Both the position numbers and the translations under genes were made by a program. Shown here in pieces: positions 22,360-34,100 of a stretch of 64,000 nt of DNA (its first letter is position 1; each line of letters begins with the position of its first letter). Where the stretch lies: positions 930,001 through 994,000 of the forward strand of contig JASFAU010000013.1 of NCBI GenBank assembly GCA_039704465.1. Reading direction: 5' to 3'. The notes below the pieces were generated by a model. It was not told the origin of the DNA. It did no database searches and was given only the letters and a program-made list of their open reading frames with translations. The DNA is from Plasmodiophora brassicae. Its lineage: Eukaryota; Endomyxa; Phytomyxea; Plasmodiophorida; Plasmodiophoridae.

Positions 22360-22406
22360 GTATCATATGCACAGCCTAGCTGCACCTATGATGATCACGG
22401 TTCATC
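22360..22406 (+). repeat. 47-bp motif shared with 30764-30812
   Basis: TGTATCATATGCACAG...ATCACGGTTCAT resembles TGTATCATACGTACAG...TTCACGGTCAT at 30764, roughly 80% by eye. Here it abuts the end of the truncated LTR-element leader. It could be the terminus of an unidentified element. Confidence 0.45.
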
Positions 22407-22623
22407 GGCGCGTTCATGCCGGCGCGACGCACTCTGGAACTTGGACCAGCTGCGACCGAGGCCTTGACGTTGTGCAGGAGATGCCGAGGCGGGATCGACA
22501 GGAGGGTGGTGGGATAGGTAGTCCGTCAAAATGTCACGACCAGGCAAGCTGATGCAACGAACGCTTTGACGGACTGGCGAAGTCCGTCGCGGGGTTCTCG
22601 GTTTATTCCGGACAGTCCTCACA
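22407..22623 (-). mobile_element. 5' LTR and leader fragment of an A2-type gypsy element
   Basis: In minus sense a 92-bp LTR (22623-22532, TGTGAGGAC...GTGACA) is followed after one base by TTTGACGGACT (22530-22520), the presumed priming site, and about 110 bp of leader ending near an ATG at about 22418. The LTR matches the 3' LTR of A2 (61536-61622) except for a 5-bp length difference and a few substitutions. The rest of the element is absent. Confidence 0.85.
22532..22623 (-). repeat. LTR, A2 family
   Basis: 92 bp, TG...CA. It contains GGAATAAACC followed about 25 nt later by AGTCCGTCAAA, which is complementary to the sequence immediately after the LTR. Confidence 0.87.
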
Positions 22624-23578
22624 CCTAAGCTGGACGTGTGGTGGGCTCCGGTCTTGGTCCCGGATGCCGATCGTCGAGGTCCGATATGGCCGCTTCCAGC
22701 AGGTCGGGATGACATGGTCTAGGCCAAACTGCTTCAGTCCGGACAAAATCTCTCGCGCGGCAGATGACCCAGCAGTCCGGCCGGCACTAGACCGACGTCG
22801 AGCCGTACGATTGGACGAACGGGACACGCCTGTCTGCTGTCGCCAATCGACGACGCGTCTTGGGAGCGACGCAGCATCAGGCAAAGTGCTCGCTGCATGT
22901 GGTGCTGGATCCCTCCCCCGAGCGACGGCAGCGACACAGTGCACTGGGGCGGGCCGGCACCCAGGCGGCGGCGTCTGTCTCTCGGTCGTCATGTTGCCGC
23001 GCGCTTCGATTGGTGCGCGCAAGCGCGTGCGGGCCCCGAGCGTCGGCCCTCGCCAGATGGTCACGGCTCGGGATGTCGGGCATTCCCAGCGGCGCATTGT
23101 CGCCTGCGCTCAGCGGCGCACCGTTGGGCGACGCTCGCCGACCGCCCCATTCTGTGCGCTGTCGGTCGCGAAAGTCAGTACTCAGTAGTCTGGCGCGGGC
23201 GATATTGCCAATTCACGGATGCCCCAGACGAGGCTGCTCAACAGCGCGCCGGCGGGTCTTATCGTTTTGCAGACCGGCCTGCCAACTGGGCCCGAGGAGC
23301 AGCTTACATCTTCAGGGTCCACTGGGGACTGGGGGGCTGCGGGCTGCGGCCGGAGGCCGGGGAAGGGTAGGCAGGACCGCAGGAGGCACTGCGCAGTGCG
23401 CAGTGTGCACGCGGACTGCCGCGCACTAGAGAGTGATGCCGTGAGGAGTGCGGATTGCGGCCTGGTCGCCGGCCAGTCTGATATCGACTACCGATCGCGT
23501 TCAGCTGAAACGTTCGACGGCTGCTGGGTGCCAACCAATATCTTCGACTCCCCTACCTACTCATACCCGCGCCAGACC
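22624..23578. other. No supported gene
   Basis: GC-rich sequence with several open frames on both strands, none with a domain. An open frame continuing upstream from the RING gene reaches 23219, but its composition before 23579 is not convincing as coding. Confidence 0.3.
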
Positions 23579-24479
23579 ATGCCGCTCGGTTCGCTTATTC
23601 ATGTGATGATGCCCCTACTCATTGGCCTCGGCGAAGCGTTTCGGCTATATCCAAACGATTGCCAATCTGCGTTTAAGGTAACCGACGTCCAGGCTATAAT
23701 TCACTCCGGTCATATGCGAGACGAGATGAAACAAGGCAGGCTATCTGCGTCCGTGTGGCCTATTGCCAATGTATCGATGTTGAAAGTCCTCGTGGATTTT
23801 ATGAATGACAACGGTCAGGTTAGGTTACGTTTTCGCCCGTATGCCGGTTGTCAATGCTGATGTGGTGTGCCGGTTAATGGCAGATCATCGAAGACATTCT
23901 CCAATGGGTATGGGATCACGTCTCTGCTCTCTCACATGACGAGCGTGTATTGCTTCTGTCTGCTGCCTGTGTACTACGTATCGAGCTGTTCATAATTGCT
24001 TTCGACGCATTAGAACAACGCTCGTGGAGTGTCTCGAAATCGTCCACGTTCCTGTTGGGCCAGCAAATAACCCCACGTCCAACCTTGGATGCGGAGGCAT
24101 TGGTTTTTATGCATCCCGCCCAGCATCCACACATCCGGTAACGTACGACGCGTTCAAATGTTTGTCAATGACCTAAACCATCTGCAGATGCCTTAAATGT
24201 CGACGTGGGTTCCCGAATGATCTTCGTTTGCTCCAGCATCCCGGGTGTGGCCACTTGGTGCACCAGGAATGTGCCGATTACTTCCTACAACGGCATGGCA
24301 CCTGCCAATACTGCCGGCAAATTGGTATATCGGAAATCGAGGGATCGTTTCGCCTAGAATCCTCAAGTGTCCCTGGCCGGTGCCACTCCGTCTTCTATCG
24401 ACACGATTTCGTCCATGGCACTGTGTCGCGTGTATGTAGCGCAATGGAACACGACATTTTTGTCACACCAGTGGCTTAG
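23579..24479 (+). CDS. RING-H2 zinc-finger protein (probable E3 ubiquitin ligase)
   Basis: Three exons: 23579-23818, 23884-24137 and 24188-24479. The introns of 65 and 50 bp are GT-AG and phases 0 and 2 match. The product is 261 residues from ATG 23579 (MPLGSLIHVMMPLLIGLG). The last exon encodes C-x2-C-x14-C-x-H-x2-H-x2-C-x10-C-x2-C (CLKC, then CGHLVHQEC, then CQYC), a complete RING-H2 finger that would recruit a ubiquitin-conjugating enzyme. The first two exons encode a helical domain (VLLLSAACVLRIELFIIAF) of unknown role. The start is uncertain because the frame is open upstream to 23219. The RING assignment is strong; ligase activity is inferred from family. Confidence 0.68.
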
Positions 24480-25044
24480 CCCTGATAGGACTCCCTAGGA
24501 CTTAAGGGTGCGTCTGGCAACCGGAACAATCGTCATTTTTGGCCCTAATGACATTTTGTCAGTAAATGACATTTCTTGAAAATGAACTTTTCTAGCGTCT
24601 GGCGAACCATTGTAGAGCGGGGCTCCATTTATAGCGTCTCGTTCCCTACATCAACGTGCTGCCACCTGACGGTCCTGGACTATATTTAGACAAACTGCGT
24701 GCCCGATTTAGCCCCAAACTCCGTGGATTGTGTCATATAATATGACATGCATGTTTGACAGGATGTAGCGAAAAATGAGGACCTTGGAGGCAAACGGTAG
24801 CTTTCATCCTGGATAGTCCATTTGTAGACGGTGGAGCAGTGCAGCATGCCCTGTCGCAGCCAGAGATACCAAGAACAGCATCTAGGAGAGGCAGCCCTAA
24901 GACCAGGGAGAGTCCGTACGGCATGCGGGAAGGCCGGACGGCATGGAGGAGAAGGATCAGGAGATCGGGGAACGAGGACGCTGAGGTTCTCTATACACGA
25001 TCTACAAAACCGGTTTTAGTGCGATCGACGAGATCCAAAGCACT
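24480..25044. other. Spacer and probable leader of element B1
   Basis: AT-richer sequence, then a purine-rich stretch before the B1 gag start. I could not find a repeat of this region beyond the 3' end of B1, so no LTR can be drawn. Confidence 0.35.
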
Positions 25045-26367
25045 ATGGCACGACGATTGAAGCCCGGGCAGCAGCCAATGGCGGAGGGGCTGGACCCGAG
25101 CTCATTGAAGAAGTTGGAGGAGCAGTACACGGACTACTGTCGCATCACGACGGAGGCGGAGGCGTACCTGCCGGAGCGAGAACGACGCGGCCCAGTCTCA
25201 ATCCGGAACTGCTTCAAGTTTCATGAACGACAGGCAATTGCGATGGACGAGCTGGGACTCCAGGATGAGCAGGAGATGACGGACGCTCACCTCGAGGCAT
25301 GGATGGCCGAGGAGATTGCACAGCTGGGGAGCCGAATGGCGCACAATCTGAAGGCGGCGGAGAAGTTGCTGGCGAACGAACTGGCCATGAACACGAAGCT
25401 ACCATTCCTGATCGACAGGATCAAGTCGATACGATTCGAGTTGCGGCGTCTGGTGTCCCAAAACGGCCTGGAGTGGATGAACGACGACCAGGCGGGGAGG
25501 CGCGTCTTCGGCAAGCTAGTGGTGGATGCCATCAAGCCGATTCCGCTGCAGAAACACATGGTCGACTGGGTAGAACGGGATCCAGAAGCGCGCACTGGCG
25601 ACATCGAGGGCCTGTTCCAGGAAGCCATCCGATACGCGAATTCGGTCGTCGACGTGCTGGGCAACCCGAGCACATCTGACAAGGAGACGGTCGCCCAACT
25701 GAGGGCAATCGCGAAGGGCAATGGCGGCAACTACCCTCGCGGTGTTAAGGTCAACAAGCGAGGCGGTCGACGGTCCCCGGAACCCACTCCCAAGCGTCAA
25801 CGATTCGGTGGCGGATTCCAGCGCAACGGACGCGGTCATGAGCGCGAAGGCCCGAACGGACGACGCGGAGAAGGTCATGGTCGACACAAGACTGAAGGAC
25901 ACGGTCGGGACACGCCGGGAGGACAACAGGAAGTCGTACCTGCGGGAGGCGGAAGCCAGCGAAACGGAGGACGTAATCGAGAAGATGAGCATGACGGCAA
26001 CCGTGACACGAAGAAATCCCCCAAAGGTGGTTGTTTCCGATGCAAGGGCGATCACTACGTGAGCGACTGCCCGCAACCGCCGACGGAGGAGGAGCGCCGT
26101 GGTCGTGGCAACCGCGGAATAAACGCGGCACGTGTTCGAACGTACGATGGTGATGCAAGCGATGACACTCTGAGGGCAACCATCGCGGAGACCACATTCG
26201 AGTGCGCTCTGATTCCGAATGTCGTGGAGGCAACGTCATACCGGCGAACATTGCAGAACGGCTTGACGATGCAGCTGCGATACAGGAGATTGATCCGATC
26301 GAGATTGTCCTGGGTGATGACAAGACCACTGAGGTCTGCTCGAAGGTCCTTGCCGTTCCGAGCATGA
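25045..26367 (+). CDS. B1 Gag, running into the protease region
   Basis: 440 residues from ATG 25045 (MARRLKPGQQPMAEGL). A helical capsid-like region of about 230 residues is followed by a Gly/Arg/Asn-rich basic linker and a zinc knuckle CFRCKGDHYVSDC, spacing C-x2-C-x3-H-x4-C, one residue shorter than the canonical knuckle. After the knuckle the frame enters the protease (LRATIAETTFECALI) but loses the active-site strand and ends at 26367 in unrelated sequence. Confidence 0.82.
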   Translation: MARRLKPGQQPMAEGLDPSSLKKLEEQYTDYCRITTEAEAYLPERERRGPVSIRNCFKFHERQAIAMDELGLQDEQEMTDAHLEAWMAEEIAQLGSRMAHNLKAAEKLLANELAMNTKLPFLIDRIKSIRFELRRLVSQNGLEWMNDDQAGRRVFGKLVVDAIKPIPLQKHMVDWVERDPEARTGDIEGLFQEAIRYANSVVDVLGNPSTSDKETVAQLRAIAKGNGGNYPRGVKVNKRGGRRSPEPTPKRQRFGGGFQRNGRGHEREGPNGRRGEGHGRHKTEGHGRDTPGGQQEVVPAGGGSQRNGGRNREDEHDGNRDTKKSPKGGCFRCKGDHYVSDCPQPPTEEERRGRGNRGINAARVRTYDGDASDDTLRATIAETTFECALIPNVVEATSYRRTLQNGLTMQLRYRRLIRSRLSWVMTRPLRSARRSLPFRA

Positions 26368-29300
26368 AACTGCACGGCGAACACGGGACATTGACGCTGT
26401 ACAACATGCGGTTCTACATCTCGACGATGATTGCGAAGACGCTGCTCGGAAACCCGATTCTCACGGCTATGGGAATTGATCCCAAACAGCAGTTGGAGTC
26501 GCTGATGTCAACGAACGATGGGGTCATGCAGTTCGATGCTGACTCGCTCGAGACGGTGGAGAGGGTGACGGCCAAGATGATCGAACTGAGCGCCAACCAC
26601 GGATGCAACCCCTACGCGAACAGCGAAGGCGAGCCGACGCGCAGTGAGATCGATCTCGGAAAGGTTGATCCGTCTGGAATCAGCAAGGCTGTCAACGATA
26701 TGATCAAGCAGGCTAAGAAGAATGGCATTTCGAGGCAAGGCTTGAGGCGACTGCGGAAGATCTTGAACAAGCACATGAACGAATTCCGTACGACGCTGGG
26801 GTCTGACCCACCTGTGGACGTGGAACCACTGAGGACGGACCTGAAGGACGGTGCCACACCATATCGGTGCAAGCCGCGCATGTACAATCCGAAGCAAAAG
26901 GAGTTCTTGACGGACATGATACGGATGCTGAAGGACAACGGCCTGATCTTTGCGAATATGAACTCGAAGTGGGCCAGTCCTGTCCTGATCGTCAAGAAGC
27001 CACACGGAGACGGCTACCGACTATGCGTCGACCTTCGACAGGTGAACCTGCGATCTGAGCCAACTGTCTGGCCCATGCCGAACATCGAGGCGGGAGCCCG
27101 CAAGCTCGAAGGTATGTCGTGTTTCTTCAGCTTGGATGCCTTCAAGGGCTTCTGGTTGATGCCTCTGGACAAATCTTGTCAAGAGATGTTTTCATTCATG
27201 ACAGACGATTCGGTTTGGACACCTACACGAAGCATCCAGGGCGGACTGAACACGGCCCCGCAATTCCAAGCAAGGATGGTGAACATCTTCGACGACCTGA
27301 TGGATCGAATGATGGTCTGGATTGATGATCTGCTGGGATTCGCGAAGACGGAGGCCGAGCTTCTGGAACTGCTGGCCAACGTATTCGAACGGGCACGCGA
27401 AGTCGGACTGAAGTTCAACCCTACGAAATGCACGATCTTCGCCAGGGAGCTGGTCTGGTGCGGGAAGATCTACTCTGGCAACGGCATTCGACATGACCCG
27501 GAACGGATAGCCGCTCTGACAAGCATGCCGGAGCCGAAGACGGTTAAAGACCTGCAGCAACTGATGTGGGCGGTGGGATGGATGCGCACGAGCATCCCGG
27601 ACTACCCGTACATCATCGAGCCACTACAGGAGGTCGTTGACCGGGCGAATGAGGAGCTGAAACGAACGAAGTCCAGTTCTTATGCCTCATTGACGGTGAA
27701 CGCGATGGGCTGGTCTGAACGACAACGAGAAGCATTCGAGAAGCTGCGGGCGGTGCTGGTCGAACACGTGCAACTGGCCTACCCCAAGAAGGATTTCCAG
27801 ACCTGCCTCTTCACGGACGCAAGCGAATTCGCATGGTCGGCGGTTGTGACTCAGATTCCAATGGAGGACATCGAATTGCCGATCAGTGAGCAACGACATG
27901 AACCGCTGGCGTTCTACGGGAAACGCTTCGACAACACGCAGCTACGATGGCCTATCATCGAGAAAGAGGCAGCGGCGATCGTCCAGGCGACTACGCGAGG
28001 CGATTTCTTGCTGCAAACCGGACGTGAGTTCCTGCTCTACTGCGATCATCGGAATCTACGATACATCTTCAACAACGACATGGAGATGAAGAAGCACACA
28101 GCCGCAAAGCTGGAGCGGTGGTCCGTTCATCTGCAAGGATTCCGATACAAGATGGTGGACATCAGCGGGGAGGACAATGCGTGGGCAGATCTACTGACGC
28201 GATGGGGCGCGGGTCGAATCGCGCTTACGTGTCGGGCAACTCGAGTCATGTCCATGGAAGACCTGCGAGTAACCCCCATGGCGCACGACGGATTCGAATG
28301 GCCTCGTGAAGCCGACATACGACAATCCCAGAAGCTGCTGATCGACGACGAGAAGGCAGCATTCAAGGCGCAATGGGATGATCGCGACAAACTGTGGAAA
28401 TCTGACTCTGGACAGGTGTTAATTCCAAGCCATGACGACGCAGAGACGTTACGACTACGGATCCTGGTCGTGGCGCACTGCGGCAGTGCTATGCATCGTG
28501 GCGGGACAACCACCAAAGAAGCGGTTATGAGACGATTCCGCTGGGCTGGAGTGGAGGAGCACGTGCAACAAATGTGCGATCAGTGCCTGCACTGCGTCAC
28601 CACTCGAGGAGGAGAACGGGCTCCGCGGCCTCTGGGTCAGGCTGTTCACGGTCACGAAAGGTTTCAGGTGCTGCATATGGACTACGTGTACGTCGAGCCG
28701 GTTCGCGGAGCGGACCACGACTACAAGTACATATTGCTGCTCAAGGACGACTTCTCGGGACTCGTCCGCCTGATTCCTTGCACGAACGCGACGGCACGGA
28801 CTGCAGCTGATTCCCTGATGGCGTGGATCGCTGACTTCGGGACGCCAGCGATCCTGGTTACCGACGGTGGTTCACATTTCACCGCTGAGGTGATGGAGGA
28901 TTTGAGTCGGCTACGTCACGTTGCGCACCACATCACGTTGGCGTACTGTCCATGGTCGAATGGAACGGTCGAACGGGCGAATGGAACGGTCGTGGAGATG
29001 CTGAGGAGCCTACTGAATGAGAACCAGATCGACACCCACAACTGGCCGTACGCATGTCAGCTGGTGCAGCACGCCATGAACCATACGCCTTCAAAGCGTC
29101 GTGGAGGTCATGCACCGGTGACGGTGGCGTTTGGCATCCAACCGGAGAATCCTCTAGACCTGATCTGGGACTTGAAGGCTAGCGATTGGCGACCTGTGAA
29201 TCCTGCGACCATTACTCAGCACATCGAGAAGATGAAGGACGATTTCGACAACATACACAAGGATGTCGAGATGGGCAAAGAGAAGCGGCATCGAGCCAAC

Positions 29301-29891
29301 GTCCAGCAGCGCAACAGGCAGCTGCGTCCTGGAGACGATGAAGCGTTCATTCCAGGTGACTACGTCTTGTGCGCACGACCGAACATGGGCCCGGGGAACA
29401 AACTGATCGCCAAGTGGAATGGCCCATTCCGTGTTCTGCAGCGACTGAACGATCAGGTGTACCTGCTGTACGATCCTCTTCACGAGAAGGAGTTTCGGGC
29501 GCACATCCAACGGATCAGACGATACGCTGATGGGAAGTTGAACATGACGGCGACGATGAAGAAGCATCTTCAGCACTCGAATCACAAGCTCTTGGTGGAG
29601 AATCTAGCTGACTGCCGATACAATGCGAGCGAGAAGCGAGTCGAAATCAAAGTGCTCTGGGAAGGATTCGAGGAAGCGGACGCCACATGGGAACTGGCGG
29701 ACATCATAATCGAGGACGTGCCGACGATGGTTCGTGATCTGTATGACCGACTGGGAGATGACCACTCTCAGGCGGAGGAGTTGCGAACACTGTTGAACTC
29801 GGCGGCGACGAACGGGAATCGCCAGCCTGCCTCGAAACGACGTCAAGCAAAAGGAGCGCGACGTCAGAGGACTAAACGACAACGGAATTGA
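26202..29891 (+). pseudogene. B1 Pol (RT, RNase H, integrase, chromodomain); protease broken
   Basis: An uninterrupted frame of over 1200 codons. It begins inside the protease, where SDSECRGGNVIPANIAERL stands in place of the D-S/T-G-A loop: the Gly is Glu, and the preceding strand is in the Gag frame. The reverse transcriptase has LCVDLRQVN, FFSLDAFKGFWLMPLD and the catalytic MVWIDDLLGFAKT (WIDD instead of YxDD). RNase H has LFTDASEFAWSAVV and YCDHRNLRYIF. Integrase has an HHCC finger (AHCGSAMHRG ... CDQCLHC) and D-D-E at HMDYVYV, VTDGGSHF and NGTVERANG. The C terminus carries VEIKVLWEGFEEADATWEL, chromodomain-like. The enzyme part after the protease looks intact, but without protease the copy cannot mature its proteins. 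Confidence 0.87.
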
Positions 29892-30763
29892 CGATATGAT
29901 GATGGACCGGCTGGAACATGGTAAAGCAGCTGGTCGAACGTTGCTCTAACCGTACATAGGCAACGAGGAACACCGACGCGAAAACGGAAAGGACGTCGAT
30001 CGGACGCACGGTGCGCGGAGCACTCGCGCGGGCATGGGGCCCGAACCACTGGGTATGGGACTCAGTCTGGCAACATTCAGCAAATTGGCCACTGAATGGG
30101 ATCATGTACCAAATGAAAAACCAACGGTACGGAACTCGCATATGCATGGGGAAACACTCCACCACAGTCGGATCCTAAAGATTGGACTTCGGCTAACCCT
30201 GGTAGTCAAACGGACGCCAGTCATCGGACTCCTAAAGATTGGGCTTCGGTGAACCGATATCGGATGGGAACGGAACTAACTACGGATGCACATGGCTGGA
30301 CGCGGTGTGGGTATTCGTGGTGGTTGCGAGCGGAACTTACTGGACGCAGTAGTGAGCTCACAACCGGCGCTGATGTAGTGTGTTGGACGCAACTCACAGA
30401 ATCAGCGCATGGGGAACGGGAACTGGAATTGGATGGAACTGGGTGCGAATTGGGAACTGTGGGAATTGGAAATGGTGCCTTAATGTCGGCGTATGACTTG
30501 TCGTACACCACATGGGGACGGTTGGATGGATCATTGGGAAATATGGAACGTTTGGTGACTCGCTGGAGTGATTTGGAATGGATGGGTGCCTGTAACGAGG
30601 TGACCACCTCCCACGTGGGGGTGGATGTCGTCAGTATGGCTGAGAACTGTTAGCACTATGCTGACATGGTCCGGCGAATCTGATTCACTCAACTCCGTCC
30701 TCATCGCGATGAGTCTAATCTCAAGAAACGGGCGTGACCAATCTGAACGCGCACACGAACCAA
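29892..30763. other. Spacer 3' of B1 with short direct repeats
   Basis: No gene. TCCTAAAGATTGG(A/G)CTTCGG is repeated at 30173-30198 and 30230-30255. From 30250 to 30570 the plus strand is unusually rich in GGAACTGG- and GGAATTGG-like strings without exact periodicity. Confidence 0.4.
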
Positions 30764-30812
30764 GTTGTATCATACGTACAGCATAGCAGCACCTATGATG
30801 TTGTTCACGGTC
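30764..30812 (+). repeat. Motif shared with 22360-22406, upstream of B2
   Basis: It begins TGTATCATACGTACAG and contains the inverted pair CATAG/CTATG. It starts with TG and lies 330 bp before the B2 coding start, so it could be the start of a B2 5' LTR, but no second copy is found 3' of B2. Confidence 0.4.
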
Positions 30813-31145
30813 ATAACCCCTGTCCCGACACGGCCCGCCAACATTGCCGATCCGTTCCGGACTAGCACAGTCAGCTGTCCCGCCAGACCAGTCGTGTGTG
30901 TCCCAGAATAGACCGCGGACTTCCGGAGACCGTCACGGACTCCGGAGACGCAGTGGAGGGCGTGAGGCCAGACGGCCCGAAATAAACCAGACAGACGATA
31001 GTCACAAGACAGGCAACCAGCAGTCAGACGACAGGCTGCTTGTCATAGACCGAGGGGCTAGGAGCGAGCTTCTCAACGAGTACGTCTCGAAGCTTGAAGG
31101 ACGTCACAGTGATCACTACCGGCGGAACCAAGAAGAGAGACGCCC

Positions 31146-34100
31146 GTGAGTCACGTTCCAAACGGCACGACGCGACGCAGTCTCGGAAGCAGGAAGGCGG
31201 CCAGCGTGTCCATTCTGCAATACGACCAAGATCAGACACAGCGAGTGCACACACGAAGCCCACAGATCACCGAGAAGAGCTTGTCCGTCAACATGAACGC
31301 CGGTCTGGAGCAGTCGAGGGAGAAGGCAGAACGCGAGGCGGTATCATTTGTGGAAGAGAGCGCGTCTAGCATGGACAGCCATGACAGCACGCAGCAGCCT
31401 CAGAGACCGCAGTCGCAGCCAAGCGCATCGACAAGGACGAAGATGGTCCAACTGAGGAACCTCGTGCAGAAGGACGAGGACAACAAAAAGCCAAAGCTAA
31501 CGTCGGCAGGGCAAGCCGCCCTCGTCAAGTGGTTCCGGCAGTACAAGCTGTACCGGCAAGGTATGAGCGCGTCGGGGCTGAACGACGTCGAGGCGAAGGT
31601 GCGAACGATGGTAGATGAGCACCTGCTGGCTTCGCTCATGACGCTGGACGGGGTGGACGAAGTCTACACGACTGACAACATCCCGGACGACGTGCTGCTG
31701 GATATGCTCGAACGTCGCATGACAACGACAACACAGAAGAGTGGTGTGAAGTTTGTCGACACGTTCAGAGACATGCGGATGAAGAAGAGCATCCCAGAAG
31801 CGGCAGCACGGGTGGCAGACTACGGCGCGCAGTTCGCGAGACTTGCGAAAGAGCACGCCTGCCACCACATGTTCGAAGGTGTACAGGGCCAAAAGCTCAA
31901 GGTCAAGTTGCTGCTACGCGGCATATGGCCAGACGAGCTTAGGGAGGCCGTCACCGAAATCACGGAGACCAGCATGAAGGAGCTGAGAACCGACTCTCGC
32001 CAGTTGCTAAAACTGGTTGAAGAGAAGGCCGTGATGTTCGACGAAGTCCGGCACTATCAGAAGATGGTGGCCGCGAAGGAGGCAAAGAGGACCAAACAGT
32101 CCAAGAAGGACGAGACGGTCCCACCGCTCAAGAAGGAGAGCGGAGGCAAGAGGCGCTTGAAGACCGACGCCAGTGCCAACCCGGAAGGCCCGGAACAGCA
32201 TGCCGACCCCAAGAGGCATAAGTCAGACAGCGCGGAACGCAAACCCAAATGCTGGTTCTGCAACGGGCCGCACACGCTTAGGGACTGCTTGAAGGCAACT
32301 GATGAACAGAAGAAGAATGCCTTCGAGAAGATGAAATCCAAGCGATCAAATAAATCCCAGAAGAATGCCGGCTACATTGACAGTGCGCCATGCAAGGGCG
32401 AGCATCCAATGGAAGGCAGTAGGGAATGGAGTCGCGAGTGCGCTGGGGATGCAGAAGAAGCCGCCGAACACCCAACACCTAGCATGCAAGAGGTGAGGGG
32501 CGAGCAAGCTGCAAACGCAGAAAGAGGCACGAGCACAGAGAACTCCCAAGTCTGCAAGTTAAGACAACTTGCAGCAGACATTGAGGCTGGATATGCACAG
32601 GGCGCCAACAACCAGATCAATGTCACGCTATCAGCGCTGGATGAGCCGCGGCCAGCCATACTAGACAGTGGGGCTGACAGAACACTGATACCAATGGCAA
32701 TAGCAAAGAGGCTATGCAGGATGCATCCAAACACCACAATGACAGCACTGGAGAAACCAGTAAAGTTGATTCTGGCGGATAGCGAAGAAGCAGTGGGACA
32801 GGCCACCCACGAGATCCAAGTGGACATCCTCTTGCATACGCGTGCTGGGGAGCTGCAGATCCGCAAGCACACATGTCTCGTATGGGACGTGGAGTATGTG
32901 AAGGAAATCTACCTGGGTCAAGATCTCCTAGAAAAACTAGGCATAGACCCGAGAACGGCGTTAGAATACCTGATTGCAGATATGAATCGAGACTCGTCAT
33001 GCGGTGACGGCGATGAGTACATATTGGATCAGGATGAGGACGATGTCGCCATTGGCGAAGATGTCCCAAATGACATTCGAGAGGGCATAGACAACGCAAT
33101 CGCTCGAGCAATGAAACAGGGGTTGCCACGCAAGTGGAAGAGAAGACTCCGAAGGTTGGCCTTCAAGAGATGGAATGTCTGGAGAACGAAGCTGGGACCA
33201 GATCCGCCAGCCAAGGTCACACCTTGTCGAACACGGTTAAGACAGGGAGCACGGCCGTACCGTTGTAAGGCGCGGAGGTACAGCAAGGAACAAAGTGAGT
33301 TCCTGGCACAGTTCGTATCACTGTTGAAGAAATATGGGTTAGTGTACGAAAACCACAATAGTGAGTGGGCCTCACCAGTGGTGGTTGTTCGAAAACCCGG
33401 CAACAGAGGATGGCGAATGTGTGTTGATCTAAGAGAGGTCAACAAGTTGTGTGAAGCAACCGCATGGCCAATGCCATTCCTGGAAGCCATTGTACAACAC
33501 TTGGCAGGGTCCAAGTACTGGTTTTCCTTGGATGCATTCAAGGGCTTTTGGCTGATGCCGCTAGCAAAGGAATGTCAGGAAATGTTCTCGTTCGCAACGG
33601 ACAGAGGAGTATTCACACCTACCAGAACGATCCAAGGAGGGTTGAATTCATCGCCACAATTTCAGGCCAGAATGGCAGAGATATTCGGTGAACTACTGAT
33701 GAAGGCACTCATCATCTGGATAGACGACATTCTGGGGCATGCCAAAACTGAACAAGAATGGTTCAGAGTGTTAGACAACACACTGCGGTTGGCAGAGAAA
33801 CACAATCTGAAGTTCAACCTGGATAAATGTGACTTCTTCTTGAGGAAGGTGAAATTCGCTGGACGCATTTTCACGCCAGAAGGGGTATCCCACGATCCAG
33901 AACGAATCAGAATGCTCCAGCAGATGCAGAGTCCCAAAACTGCAAGAGATTTGCAGCAATTCCTATATGCAGTGCAGTGGATGAGTAAGTCAATACCGGA
34001 ATATAGTCGGATTGTCTTACCCCTGCAAGACATCTATGAGAAATCCATGAAGGATCAGCCAAAAAGGACCAAATCAGTCGCTGGGGGAGTTAGACTGAAG

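Larger units (their letters stand above)
25045..29891 (+). mobile_element. B1: Ty3/gypsy-like retroelement, lineage B
   Basis: The coding interior is nearly full length: Gag, protease region, reverse transcriptase, RNase H, integrase and a chromodomain-like C terminus. LTRs are not detectable by eye on either side, so the outer borders are unknown. Order protease-RT-RNaseH-integrase defines the Ty3/gypsy class. Confidence 0.88.

Noticed and set aside
26166..26367. Programmed -1 frameshift between B1 Gag and Pol
   Set aside because: The frames switch within the protease active site itself and no X-XXY-YYZ heptamer is in the Gag frame there; mutation is simpler.
24480..31145. LTRs for B1 and B2
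   Set aside because: I compared the upstream and downstream flanks by eye and found no direct repeat long enough; borders were left undefined.
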